From Paraburkholderia tagetis (GTDB lineage: Bacteria; Pseudomonadota; Gammaproteobacteria; Burkholderiales; Burkholderiaceae): a stretch of DNA of 64,000 nucleotides. Shown here piece by piece: positions 33,879 through 42,295 of this stretch. The notes under the pieces were generated by a model. That model was not told where the DNA came from. It searched no databases and saw nothing but the letters and a program-made list of their open reading frames with translations. The DNA is taken from NCBI RefSeq assembly GCF_022213065.1, contig NZ_JAKLJA010000013.1, positions 62,001 to 126,000 of the forward strand, in the 5' to 3' direction. A program made the position numbers and the translations under genes. The first letter of the stretch is position 1. The number at the start of each line of letters is the position of its first letter.

Positions 33879-34012
33879 CTCCGAAGCCCTCCCATTGATC
33901 TTGTTACTGAATGAATGTGCAAGGATAGTGCCGCCTCCCCGCGCCTGTTTCCGGTCCAGGCCTTCCCACGGCATGCGGCACGCGGCTTGCGGCGCGGCGG
34001 GCAGGGCGCGCA

Positions 34013-34070
34013 TGGAGTGCATGGAGTGCATGGAGTGCATGGAACGCATGGAACGCATGGAGCGCCACTC
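34013..34070 (+). repeat. 9-bp tandem repeat in the Rieske-FAD gene leader
   Basis: Units of ATGGAGTGC (four) pass into ATGGAACGC (two) and ATGGAGCGC just before the start at 34083. In one frame it would read Met-Glu-Cys repeated, and it stays open into the downstream gene, so repeat-derived N-terminal extensions are possible. Confidence 0.8.
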
Positions 34071-34082
34071 GGGAGCCTGACG

Positions 34083-35636
34083 ATGACTGAATGGACCAAG
34101 GCCGCGAAGCTCGCGGCAGTGCCTGAATCGGGGATGCGGCGCGTCGAGCATGTGGGCGCGCAAGGCCACCACATCGTGCTCGCGCGTTCTGGCGGACGCC
34201 TGTACGCGTTCGCCGCCGATTGCCCCCATGCCGGCGCGCCGCTCGAACGGGGCGCGCTCTGCAACGACCGCATCGTCTGCCCGTGGCACAAGTCGGTCTT
34301 CGCGCTCGATGGCGGCGCCGTGCTCGAACCGCCCGCGCTCGCGGGGCTGCGCGCGTATCCGGTGAAGACCGAAGGCGCGGACGTCTATGTCGATTTGCAG
34401 GCCCCGGCGCCCGCGCCCGGTCTGCGCGAGCGCAACGCGCTGCGCCGCTTCGCCATCGTGGGGGGCGGCGCAGCGGCCGCGGCGGCGGCCGCGACACTGC
34501 TCGAAAGCGGCTTTGACGGCGAACTGCATATTTATACTGAGGAATCCGAAGCCCCCTACGATCGCACCTGCCTGAGCAAGTTCGTACCCGCCGGCGAGAT
34601 GTCGGCCAGCGAAGTCCCGGGCCTGCTGCCCGATTTGTGGGCGCGCAGTCCACGCCTGCAAATGGAGCACGTGGCGGTCGCGAAGCTCGATACCCAGCTC
34701 AGGCAGATCACGCTCCCGAACGGCCGCGAAGCATCGTTCGACGCGGTCCTGATCGCGAGCGGATCGGTGCCGCAACGCCTCGAAATTCCCGGCGCGGATC
34801 TCGGCCGCGTCTTTACCTTGCGCAACGTGCGCGACGCCCAGGCGATCTTCGATGCGCTCTCGCCAGGCGAGCATGCCGTGATGATCGGCGATAGCTTCAT
34901 CTCGCTCGAAACCGCCTCGGCGCTACGCAAACGCGACGTGCGCGTGAGCATCGTCTCGCGCACCGGCGTGCCGTTGAGCCGCGCGATTGGCGCACGCATG
35001 GGCGTGCTGTTTCGCGACTGGCACGAGGCGCATGGCGTGGAGTTTCATCGCGCCACCGCCGTGCGCTTCGAGGGCGAGTCCGACGTGCAGGCCGTGCAGC
35101 TCGACAACGGCTCGACGCTGCCCGCGCAGGCGGTGATCGTCGGCGTGGGCGTGCGCCCGGCCACGCAGTTCGTCGATGGGCTTGCGCTCGACGCGGACGG
35201 CGGCGTGAGCGTCGATGCCTCCATGCGCGCCGCGCCCGGCATCTATGCGGCGGGCGACATCGCGCGCTTTGCGCTGCGCGACGGTTCGGGCGTGCCGCGA
35301 ACCGTGCGCATCGAGCACTGGCGCATGGCCCAGCAGCACGCGCGCGTGGCCGCGCTGAACATGCTCGGACACGAGGCGCGCTACGAGGGCGTGCCCTACT
35401 TCTGGACAGTGCATTACGGCAAGCGCATCGACGCGCTGGGACTCGCCACGCAATGGGACGACATCACCGTCTCGGGCACCCTCGCCGATGAACGCTTCTG
35501 CGCCGTCTATTCGCGTCTTGGCCGCGTGCAGGCCGTGCTCGCGTGCGGCTACGAGCGCGAAACGGCGCGGTTGATCGAGCAGATGCGCGAACCGGTCGCA
35601 ACGGAAATCGCGCACGCCTTGCTGGGCTGCCGATGA
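34083..35636 (+). CDS. Rieske-type ferredoxin/FAD-dependent reductase (AIF-like)
   Basis: 517 residues. Residues 10-110 form a Rieske domain with CPHAGAPL (Cys47, His49) and CPWHKSVF (Cys66, His69); residues 115-510 form a pyridine-nucleotide disulphide-type reductase with GGGAAAAAAAATLLE, the NAD site MIGDSFISLETASAL and the FAD site IYAAGDIARF, plus YFWTVHYGKRI. This is the architecture of AIFM3-like and ferredoxin-reductase proteins. It would pass electrons from NAD(P)H to an oxygenase or another acceptor, but no oxygenase is adjacent. The ATG at 34083 is preceded by a weak ribosome site. Confidence 0.9.
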   Translation: MTEWTKAAKLAAVPESGMRRVEHVGAQGHHIVLARSGGRLYAFAADCPHAGAPLERGALCNDRIVCPWHKSVFALDGGAVLEPPALAGLRAYPVKTEGADVYVDLQAPAPAPGLRERNALRRFAIVGGGAAAAAAAATLLESGFDGELHIYTEESEAPYDRTCLSKFVPAGEMSASEVPGLLPDLWARSPRLQMEHVAVAKLDTQLRQITLPNGREASFDAVLIASGSVPQRLEIPGADLGRVFTLRNVRDAQAIFDALSPGEHAVMIGDSFISLETASALRKRDVRVSIVSRTGVPLSRAIGARMGVLFRDWHEAHGVEFHRATAVRFEGESDVQAVQLDNGSTLPAQAVIVGVGVRPATQFVDGLALDADGGVSVDASMRAAPGIYAAGDIARFALRDGSGVPRTVRIEHWRMAQQHARVAALNMLGHEARYEGVPYFWTVHYGKRIDALGLATQWDDITVSGTLADERFCAVYSRLGRVQAVLACGYERETARLIEQMREPVATEIAHALLGCR

Positions 35637-35655
35637 GCCGCGCCTGGGTCCGGCC

Positions 35656-36036
35656 TCAGGTCCTGCCTTCGTCTTCGTCTTGGCCTTCGTCCTCGTTCGC
35701 GCCCTCTTGCGCATCTTCGTCTTCGTCCGCGCCTTCCTGCACATCTTCTTCGATTTCGTCCGGCAGCACGTCGCTGTCGGGGCGTAGCGACTCGTCGCCA
35801 TCGGCGGACGCGCGCTCACCGGTGCCGCTGCTGTCGGTATCGCTCTGGGCTTCGTCCGGGCCGGCTTCCAGCGCGTGATTGTCCAGCTCCGTGTCGCGGT
35901 CGAAGTCGTGGCGCTTCGCGCCCACCCTGTCGCTGCCCGAATCGGACGAGTCGCCCGGGCCCAACGACTCGGTGTCGTGGCCTGGCGCGGCAGGTTGTTG
36001 TGACGGGTCGTTGTCGGGGTCCAGCGTGCTGTTCAT
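35656..36036 (-). CDS. Acidic, probably disordered conserved protein
   Basis: 126 residues, about a third Asp and Glu, with HDTESLGPGDSSDSGSDRVG and SDTDSSGTGERAS segments that I recall from other Burkholderia proteins of unknown role. The C-terminal third (EEDVQEGADEDEDAQEGANEDE) is repeat-encoded. No hydrophobic core, signal or membrane segment is seen. AAAGGAGG precedes the ATG at an ideal distance, so it is surely translated. Function unknown. Confidence 0.75.
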   Translation of the reverse strand: MNSTLDPDNDPSQQPAAPGHDTESLGPGDSSDSGSDRVGAKRHDFDRDTELDNHALEAGPDEAQSDTDSSGTGERASADGDESLRPDSDVLPDEIEEDVQEGADEDEDAQEGANEDEGQDEDEGRT

Positions 36037-36212
36037 GTTTGTCCTCCTTTGACAAGGCGCGGTTAGCCGGGCGCTGCGCGCAGGGGCGAAGCGCGGCGCC
36101 GCGCCCACTCATTGCAGCAGGCCGCGTGCCTCTGCGAACCGCCTTTGCGAACCGCAACTCGCGCCCAAGCGCGGAACGCGCGATGCGGCTCATTCATATC
36201 GCAACTGTGTAC

Positions 36213-36404
36213 ATGTATAGGAGGCCTGAATGCGAAACGCCGAGCGCAACCGTGCCGCGCATTGGCACGCTGCCCGGCTATCACGTCGAGGTGCGCGCCT
36301 ATGTGGATGTCCCGGAACGCGACGGCAAACACACCGACGTCATCGTGAGCCTGGAGCCGCAAGGCCCGGTTCGCTCAGACAAAGATGAGGGAGGAACGCA
36401 ATGA
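36213..36404 (+). CDS. Small hypothetical protein coupled to DUF1488 gene
   Basis: About 63 residues (start uncertain): VPRIGTLPGYHVEVRAYVDV...HTDVIVSLEP, a likely beta-strand-rich fold with strong codon bias from about 36250 on. The stop overlaps the DUF1488 start (ATGA), which supports real translation. The best ribosome site nearby, AGGAGG (36219-36224), is placed for an ATG at 36230 in a different frame, so either the upstream ATG at 36213 or a downstream GTG is used. Function unknown. Confidence 0.5.
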   Translation: MYRRPECETPSATVPRIGTLPGYHVEVRAYVDVPERDGKHTDVIVSLEPQGPVRSDKDEGGTQ

Positions 36405-36661
36405 GGATTGAATTCACGAATCGCCGTCACGCCGTTTCAGCTTCACGCGTTGCATTCGAAGCCAGGGTCGACGGCCGCGCGGTATGGTGCAGCGTATCGC
36501 TCGATGCACTCAACGACCGCTTTGGCAATTCGGGCGTCTCGGCTCATGCGCTGGTGAGCACGTTCGACGCCAACCGCCCGACAATCGAGCGTGCGGCGCG
36601 TGAGGTACTCGAGAAAAACTCCGCGCAATCCGTGGAGCTCGAAACTCGCGACTTCGAATAG
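36401..36661 (+). CDS. DUF1488 family protein
   Basis: 86 residues following the DUF1488 pattern: IEFTNRRHAVSASRVAFEARVDGRAVWCSVSLDALNDRFG, then helix IERAAREVLEKNSAQSVELETRDF. Small cytoplasmic proteins of unknown role common in beta-proteobacteria. Starts within the stop codon of the preceding small gene; GGAGGAA lies just before. Confidence 0.8.
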   Translation: MRIEFTNRRHAVSASRVAFEARVDGRAVWCSVSLDALNDRFGNSGVSAHALVSTFDANRPTIERAAREVLEKNSAQSVELETRDFE

Positions 36662-36917
36662 CCATCAGGTAGAGCCCGCGAGATCGCCGTCGGCGCCCCT
36701 TTCATCAGACCAGAGGGCGGCCGAGGAATTGTTCGAAACCTGATCGTTACGGACAGCGTGCGTCGGCGGCGTGACTCCTATACTGCCCTTTAAAGGCGGC
36801 TATAACGCGTGACTGTTCTTCATATGTTTGATAGCTGCTGTTAGTGATCCTGATCATTGGCTACGATATGCGCGCATCGAGCGGGCTGTTGCAGCTATCT
36901 ACCTTCGGAGCGTTCCC

Positions 36918-37733
36918 TTGTCCAACGTAGCGCGCCGAGATGCCCTTGATTCAACCGTGTGCCCTCGTTGCGGAGCCCAACTCAACGGGCCTGTGAAATT
37001 CTGTCCCGCGTGTGGCGCGAATTCGCTGGCCGCGGGCTTGCACGAAGCCGCCGCGCATCTCTCGGGCACGCCGTATTACGCCTTCGCCTGCGCCGCCGCC
37101 TTTGCACTCGTGCTTGCCGCTTTGGGGCTTTCGCTGCGCCATGAAGAGGAAAGCGCACCTAAAGTCGTGGCCGTACAAGTACCCATGGAGCTGCACGTGT
37201 TCGCCGTCCCTGCCGGCAAGCCGGACGACATCGAACAACCGCTGCTTGCAGCGATACTGCATGACCGTCCGTTGGCGGAGCAATTCCATGCCGCACACGC
37301 GCCTGGCGCCGAGCATGACGCCGCTTTGCAAGGCGCACCTGGCGACACGCCCACACCCGGCATAAGCGCGCGTAACCGCGCAGCCGACAGTCTGCGCCAT
37401 GCGCGCTGGAATCTCGACAAGCACAACCTTTCGCAAGCGCACAAACACATCGCAGCGGCGCTTGCCGCACAGCCCGGCAATCGTAAGGCGCAGCGAATAC
37501 GCGCAGAACTGGTTTCGCGAGAACACGAGCGTGGATACCTGCTTGCCTACGCCCGGCTATGCGCACGCGAAGGACAGTGGACTTGCGCGAGGGATAACGC
37601 TGCGTACGCTCTGCGTGTCGATGCATCGAGCCGCACCGCAAGGAAGCTGCTCTCACGCGCCATCGCGGCGCAGTTGGCCGACGCCGGGAAGAACGATAAT
37701 CCGCCATCGTCTGTCGCTTATAGCACTCACTAA
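36918..37733 (+). CDS. Zinc-ribbon membrane protein with TPR-like C terminus
   Basis: 271 residues from a TTG preceded by CGGAGC. Residues 15-32 form a zinc ribbon (CPRCGAQLNGPVKFCPACG, two CxxC knuckles), a membrane helix follows (YYAFACAAAFALVLAALGLSL), and the C-terminal 110 residues look like two helical repeats (NLDKHNLSQAHKHIAAALAAQPGNRKAQRIRAEL and EGQWTCARDNAAYALRVDASSRTARKLLSRAI). Its layout is shared by the protein at 57570. An earlier TTG at 36828 is possible but lacks a ribosome site. Function unknown. Confidence 0.7.
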   Translation: MSNVARRDALDSTVCPRCGAQLNGPVKFCPACGANSLAAGLHEAAAHLSGTPYYAFACAAAFALVLAALGLSLRHEEESAPKVVAVQVPMELHVFAVPAGKPDDIEQPLLAAILHDRPLAEQFHAAHAPGAEHDAALQGAPGDTPTPGISARNRAADSLRHARWNLDKHNLSQAHKHIAAALAAQPGNRKAQRIRAELVSREHERGYLLAYARLCAREGQWTCARDNAAYALRVDASSRTARKLLSRAIAAQLADAGKNDNPPSSVAYSTH

Positions 37734-37805
37734 GTTGCCCCCTTACGGCCGGCGCGCCAAATGCTCGTACTGGATGGCGCGGTATTGGGCGTCGGAGGTC
37801 TGACG

Positions 37806-39842
37806 ATGAGCGACGATCAGGACTTGGGCATCAGGGTGGCGGCGTACCTCAACGCTCGCCGCGGCCAGTTGACACGACACTGGCTGCGCGCGGTTCGCAA
37901 ACAGATTCGCGTCAAGCCGATCACCCGTGAGGCCGTTGTCGGCCTGATCGATCAACTGCCGCAGATCTTCGAAGAACTGTGCGTCATGCTGCGCTCGGAC
38001 GGACCTTCGCACGCTGCGGAGACACGGCTCGAACATGACGCCCGCCAGCATGCGCAAGAACGCTGGCGACAGGGGTTTGCGCTCGATGAGTTATATGTCG
38101 AGCTAGAACTATTGCATCGGTGCGTTCAGGCTTCGGTGAGGGAATACTTTGTGAGCGCACCGCCGCCCGAGGGGCAGGCCGGCATTCACGAAGCGATCGA
38201 AGCGTTTTTCGGCGATGCAACCCGGACAGTCATCGAGCAATTCCAGTCCCAGGCGGATCGGCGCGTGCGCGATGCGCTCGGCGAGCGTGACAGGGCCCTC
38301 GCCGCGCAGCGCCGCAGTGAGGAGCGACTACGCATCGCCACCGAGGCAGCCGGTATTGGCATCTTCGAATGGGACCCCCAAACCGACGGTGCCGTCTGGG
38401 AAAACGACCGGATGTTCGAGATCACCGGTCAACTCGCCCAGGCCGGGCCGCTCGGCGCACGACAGTTCTCGGACCTCCTCGTGAACCCGGACGATCTGGC
38501 GGGGTTGTACGAAGCGCTCGATGCGGCGTCGGCCGGGCGCCGGGAGATGCATGCCAGTTTCGAAATGCGCAAACTGCGGACGCGGGAACACCGCCATGTG
38601 GAAATCTCCGCGCGCTTTCTGCCCGACTCGACCGGGACCAGGCAGGTGGTGGTGGGAACCCTGGCCGACATTACCGACCGCGTGCAGGTCGAAGAAAAGC
38701 TGAAGGAGGCAGACCGGCGCAAGGACGTATTTCTCGCAACCCTGGCGCACGAGTTGCGCAACCCGCTCGCCCCTATCCTGAACGCGGCGAGCTTTCTCCG
38801 GCGGCGCAACATCTCGGCGTTGCAGTTGCGCTGGCTGCAGGGTGTCGTCGAGCGCCAGGCGAAGCACCTGGCCGCGCTGATCGATGACCTGCTCGATCTT
38901 TCGCGTATTTCGGCGGGGAAAATCCGCCTGCGCAAGGAAGTGTTCGACATCAGGGCCGCCATTGAGCGCGCGATCGAAATCAACGCACCGGCAGCGGCCC
39001 GTCATGGCCACCGGCTGGAAATCGACGGAATTGCGCACAGCCTGCCGATATTCATCCGCGGCGACCCCACGCGCCTCACACAGGTATTGGCAAACCTGCT
39101 GGACAACGCCACCAAGTACACCGCCGACGGCGGACACATCCGGCTAAGCCTCGAAGAGACCGACGGGGAGGTACGCGTGTGCGTGGAGGACAACGGCATC
39201 GGGATGGAACCGCACACGATCCCTGCGATGTTCGAAATGTTCGAGCAGGCCACGGAAGACACCACGGCAGGAAAATCCGGGCTGGGAATCGGCCTTTCGG
39301 TGGCCAGGTCGCTGGTGGCGATGCATGGTGGAACGCTCGACGCAACCAGCGAGGGGCGCGGCAAAGGCAGCCAGTTTGTGGTCACGCTGCCCGTCTGCGA
39401 CAAACCCGCCACCGGCACCACGGCGCCGTCCCGGCCCGCCGACGACGGGCCCTGCGCGCGTCTTCGCGTGCTGATCGTGGACGACAACTACGACGCCGCG
39501 AGTTCGCTGGCAGCAGTACTGGATGGACATGACGTCCACACGGCAAACCGCGGGAAAGACGCACTCGAAATGGTGGACGAGCTTCGGCCCCACGTCGTCA
39601 TTCTCGACCTCGACTTGCCGGATATCAGCGGCTACGAAGTCGCGACACGACTTTCCGGGCGTAAGGGTGAGGACGATGCGAACACGCTACCGGTGCTCAT
39701 CGCGCTGACGGGGTACGGGCTGCCGGACGATATCGAGCGAACGCGGCAGGCGGGATTTGACCGCCATATCGTCAAGCCCGCGCGCCCCGAGGAAATCGCG
39801 GAGTTGCTGGATGAGCTTGGAAAAAAGGCATTGATCAGATGA
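37806..39842 (+). CDS. Hybrid sensor histidine kinase (RsbRD-N-like, PAS, HisKA, HATPase, receiver)
   Basis: 678 residues, without membrane helices, so a cytoplasmic sensor. Residues about 10-150 resemble the RsbR/RsbRD-type N-terminal helical sensor (ARRGQLTRHWLRAV, GFALDELYVELELLHRCV); 175-300 form a PAS domain (ATEAAGIGIFEWDPQTDGAVWENDRMFEITG); HisKA with His315 in LAHELRNPLAP; HATPase (NLLDNATKY, DNGIGM, GLGIGLSVA); and a C-terminal receiver with phospho-acceptor Asp601 (VVILDLDLP). GGAGGT 5 bases before the ATG at 37806 sets the start. No separate regulator with an output domain lies next to it. Confidence 0.9.
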   Translation: MSDDQDLGIRVAAYLNARRGQLTRHWLRAVRKQIRVKPITREAVVGLIDQLPQIFEELCVMLRSDGPSHAAETRLEHDARQHAQERWRQGFALDELYVELELLHRCVQASVREYFVSAPPPEGQAGIHEAIEAFFGDATRTVIEQFQSQADRRVRDALGERDRALAAQRRSEERLRIATEAAGIGIFEWDPQTDGAVWENDRMFEITGQLAQAGPLGARQFSDLLVNPDDLAGLYEALDAASAGRREMHASFEMRKLRTREHRHVEISARFLPDSTGTRQVVVGTLADITDRVQVEEKLKEADRRKDVFLATLAHELRNPLAPILNAASFLRRRNISALQLRWLQGVVERQAKHLAALIDDLLDLSRISAGKIRLRKEVFDIRAAIERAIEINAPAAARHGHRLEIDGIAHSLPIFIRGDPTRLTQVLANLLDNATKYTADGGHIRLSLEETDGEVRVCVEDNGIGMEPHTIPAMFEMFEQATEDTTAGKSGLGIGLSVARSLVAMHGGTLDATSEGRGKGSQFVVTLPVCDKPATGTTAPSRPADDGPCARLRVLIVDDNYDAASSLAAVLDGHDVHTANRGKDALEMVDELRPHVVILDLDLPDISGYEVATRLSGRKGEDDANTLPVLIALTGYGLPDDIERTRQAGFDRHIVKPARPEEIAELLDELGKKALIR

Positions 39843-39978
39843 CGACATCCGGCCAGGGGCGAATGCCACGCCGGTTGTGCTCAACCCATTGGATCGCTTG
39901 CTGTTTGGCAAGCGCCGCCATTTCGTCGGGTGTGCCCCGAACCTGGAGGTCGCCGCTCGAGCAACGTTCGAAACTCAT
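39835..39978 (-). CDS. Possible 47-residue protein (convergent with hybrid kinase)
   Basis: MSFERCSSGDLQVRGTPDEM then AALAKQQAIQWVEHNRRGIR and PWPDVVI. The composition is protein-like, but its start codon lies in the middle of a perfect 26-bp palindrome (39965-39990) and there is no clear ribosome site. It overlaps the kinase stop by 8 bases. Kept at low confidence. Confidence 0.3.
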   Translation of the reverse strand: MSFERCSSGDLQVRGTPDEMAALAKQQAIQWVEHNRRGIRPWPDVVI

Positions 39979-39990
39979 GAGTTTCGAACG
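39965..39990. repeat. Perfect 26-bp palindrome
   Basis: CGTTCGAAACTCA is followed directly by its exact reverse complement, with no spacer. It falls between the hybrid kinase and a small membrane-protein gene. No T-run follows, so a terminator is unlikely; a dimeric regulator's binding site is possible. Confidence 0.85.
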
Positions 39991-40088
39991 CATTCGGGCG
40001 CGGACTATGCGCCTTATCGTGATCGAATCGCGGGATCGAATCGGGATCAATCAGGATCAGTCAGGATCAATCGAGAAAGGAGCAAGTG

Positions 40089-40256
40089 ATGAATGGCATA
40101 CCGATGTTTATCGTCGCCCTTTTGGCCTTAATTGTAGCCATGCACCGCGGCGTGACTCGCCGCGCAGATGCGAGTCTTCGCGCGCAATTCGACGCGCAAG
40201 GCCAAGGCAGCGAGGTGGCGCGCCAGTTGATGCGCGATTCGGGATATAGCGTCTGA
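40089..40256 (+). CDS. Small single-pass membrane protein
   Basis: 55 residues: an N-terminal membrane helix (MNGIPMFIVALLALIVAMHRG) and a charged tail ending QLMRDSGYSV. AAAGGAG 6 bases before the ATG supports translation, and codon bias fits the genome. No family recognised. Confidence 0.65.
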   Translation: MNGIPMFIVALLALIVAMHRGVTRRADASLRAQFDAQGQGSEVARQLMRDSGYSV

Positions 40257-40307
40257 GTAATTAGTTATTCGAATCTTTCCAGACGATCCATCGCTCTCCA
40301 TCGGTCG

Positions 40308-41204
40308 TTACGCGCGACCTGCCAGATAATCGACAAGCCTTTGCGCAGCCGGCTGCAATGACTCGCGGTTTCTGAAACACACGACGAACCGGCGTTCCGC
40401 CCACTCGTCGGTGAGCTTGATGACCTTTACGCCGAGCGCGGGTTGGTAGGTTTCGGCCACTTCGACCGGGACCACGCTAATTCCCAGTCCCGCCGCGACG
40501 ACCCGAAACGCGGCATCGAAGCTCGACACGATCACGCGATACGACAGCGTCTTGCCGGCACTCGCCGCCGCCCGCTGGAGCATGATATGCACGGCGGTCG
40601 TAGGCAACAGCCCGACGTGCTCGTATTCGAGCGTTTGATCGAAGCGAAGCACAGGTTCGTTCGCCAGGGGATGATCCGGATGCACCGCGAGCGCCAGCCG
40701 GTCTCGCCGATACGGAACGTGCTGCAGGCCTTGCAGGTTCACGTTGTCCCAGCATACGCCGACACTCGCCTCGCCCTCACGCAATTGGCGCGCAAGATCC
40801 GAGGACAGACGTTCTTCTATATCCACCCGAATGTTCGCGTTCCCTGGCTCGCGCATGAACGACGCGATATCGTCCAGCAGTGCCTCCGCGATCGCCGATG
40901 CGGACGCGAAAATGCTCACGCGGCCCTTCAGTCCGCCGCCAAACGCTGCGACGTCGCTCTCAATGCGCTCGACTGTGAACAATACGCTGCGAACGTGCTC
41001 GAGCAGCACAAGGCCCGCGCCTGTGGGCTCCACGCCGCGCCGCGAACGCGACAGGAGCGGCACGCCCAGATCCGCTTCGAGTTGGGCAATGCGCTTGCTG
41101 ATCGCCGACGGCTCGATATGAGCCTCCTCAGCCGCCCGCGCGATATTGCGGTGATCGCACACCGCCGCAAAAAGGCGCAACGTTTTCAGATCGATATCAC
41201 GCAC
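40308..41204 (-). CDS. LysR-family transcriptional regulator
   Basis: 298 residues. N-terminal LysR helix-turn-helix: LKTLRLFAAVCDHRNIARAAEEAHIEPSAISKRIAQLEADLGVPLL, followed by an effector-binding domain of the periplasmic-binding type. It is divergent from the HMG-CoA-lyase-like operon, 129 bp apart, with a palindrome between them, so it very likely controls that operon in response to its substrate or a CoA ester. Confidence 0.92.
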   Translation of the reverse strand: MRDIDLKTLRLFAAVCDHRNIARAAEEAHIEPSAISKRIAQLEADLGVPLLSRSRRGVEPTGAGLVLLEHVRSVLFTVERIESDVAAFGGGLKGRVSIFASASAIAEALLDDIASFMREPGNANIRVDIEERLSSDLARQLREGEASVGVCWDNVNLQGLQHVPYRRDRLALAVHPDHPLANEPVLRFDQTLEYEHVGLLPTTAVHIMLQRAAASAGKTLSYRVIVSSFDAAFRVVAAGLGISVVPVEVAETYQPALGVKVIKLTDEWAERRFVVCFRNRESLQPAAQRLVDYLAGRA

Positions 41205-41228
41205 TGTGTCTCCGCTCAGCCGTTCCGG

Positions 41229-41251
41229 TTCGGAAGCCTGGTACTTCCGAA
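41229..41251. promoter_or_regulatory. Dyad in the LysR/lyase intergenic region
   Basis: TTCGGAAG (41229-41236), spacer CCTGGTA, CTTCCGAA (41244-41251). A perfect 8-bp dyad with 7-bp spacer, centred 36 bp from the LysR start and 95 bp before the lyase start, is the expected place for LysR recognition. Confidence 0.6.
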
Positions 41252-41333
41252 ATACCGCTTTAATGTTTTTCTGGAAGCCCTAAAGTTATCACAACGCCAA
41301 CGGCTCAACGAGTGGCGAATTCACGGAGACACC

Positions 41334-42284
41334 ATGTCCTTTTTCCCCACCGACGTCGTGATACGCGAGGTCGGCTTGCGCGACGGTCTGCAAAGCATTC
41401 AGCGCACCCTGTCCACCGAACGCAAGATCGAATGGATACGCGACGCCTGGTCCGCGGGCCAACGCGAGATTGAAGTCGGGTCATTCGTACCGGCGCGGCT
41501 GTTGCCCCAACTCGCAGACACGGCCGAGCTGGTCGCCTTCGCCAAAACGCTGCCCGGTCTCCTCGTTTCCGTGCTCGTGCCCAATCTGAAGGGCGCCGAA
41601 CGCGCGCTGGAATCGGGTGCCGATCTGCTGCTCGTGCCGCTTTCCGCCAGCCGCGAACATAGCCTTGCCAACCTTCGCAAGACACCGGACGAGGTCGTGG
41701 CGGAAGTGGCGCGGATCCGTGCCGCACGTGACGCCGCCGGGGCAAAAACGCTCATTGAGGGCGGCATCGGCACGGCGTTCGGCTGCACCATCCAGGGACG
41801 CGTCGAAGAAAGCGAAGTCCTGCGCTGCATGCAGGCGTTGCTCGATGCGGGCGCCGACCGCGTCAGCATCGCCGATACCGTCGGCTATGCGTGCCCGCGC
41901 GCGGTACGCGAACTGTTCGAAAAGGCACGCCGGATTGCTGGTGAGCGCTTCTGGTGCGGCCACTTCCACGACACACGCGGACTCGCGCTCGCCAACGTCT
42001 ACGCCGCCCTCGAAACCGGCGTCGCGCGCTTTGACGCGACCCTCGCCGGCATTGGCGGATGCCCGCACGCGCCCGGTGCGAGCGGCAACGCATCGAGCGA
42101 GGACCTCGCGTTCATGCTCGCCGATATGGGCATCGAAACCGGCATCGACATTCACGCCTTGCTGAGGCTGCGCGCCAAGGTCGCGCACTGGCTCGAGGGC
42201 GAAACACTGCACGGTGCACTCTGGCGCGCAGGACTGCCGAAAACTTTCGCGCGCGAAGCGGCGAGCGGCGCGCTGAGCGCCTGA
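41334..42284 (+). CDS. Hydroxymethylglutaryl-CoA lyase family protein
   Basis: 316 residues of the DRE-TIM metallolyase fold: REVGLRDGLQ (metal Asp17), EVGSFVPARLLPQLADT, metal histidines in GHFHDTRGLALAN, and the HMG-CoA-lyase glycine/cysteine loop GIGGCPHAPGASGN. It would split a 3-hydroxy-3-methyl acyl-CoA (for instance HMG-CoA to acetoacetate and acetyl-CoA, or citramalyl-CoA). The ATG at 41334 follows GGAG. The long open frame upstream of it is antisense to the LysR gene and not real. Co-transcribed with the CoA-transferase 11 bases downstream. Confidence 0.9.
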   Translation: MSFFPTDVVIREVGLRDGLQSIQRTLSTERKIEWIRDAWSAGQREIEVGSFVPARLLPQLADTAELVAFAKTLPGLLVSVLVPNLKGAERALESGADLLLVPLSASREHSLANLRKTPDEVVAEVARIRAARDAAGAKTLIEGGIGTAFGCTIQGRVEESEVLRCMQALLDAGADRVSIADTVGYACPRAVRELFEKARRIAGERFWCGHFHDTRGLALANVYAALETGVARFDATLAGIGGCPHAPGASGNASSEDLAFMLADMGIETGIDIHALLRLRAKVAHWLEGETLHGALWRAGLPKTFAREAASGALSA

Positions 42285-42295
42285 GGGGATTAACG

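Noticed and set aside
39839..40249. A 136-codon frame after the hybrid kinase
   Set aside because: Cysteine- and arginine-rich translation with no motif. The real gene in this area, at 40089, is in another frame with a good ribosome site.
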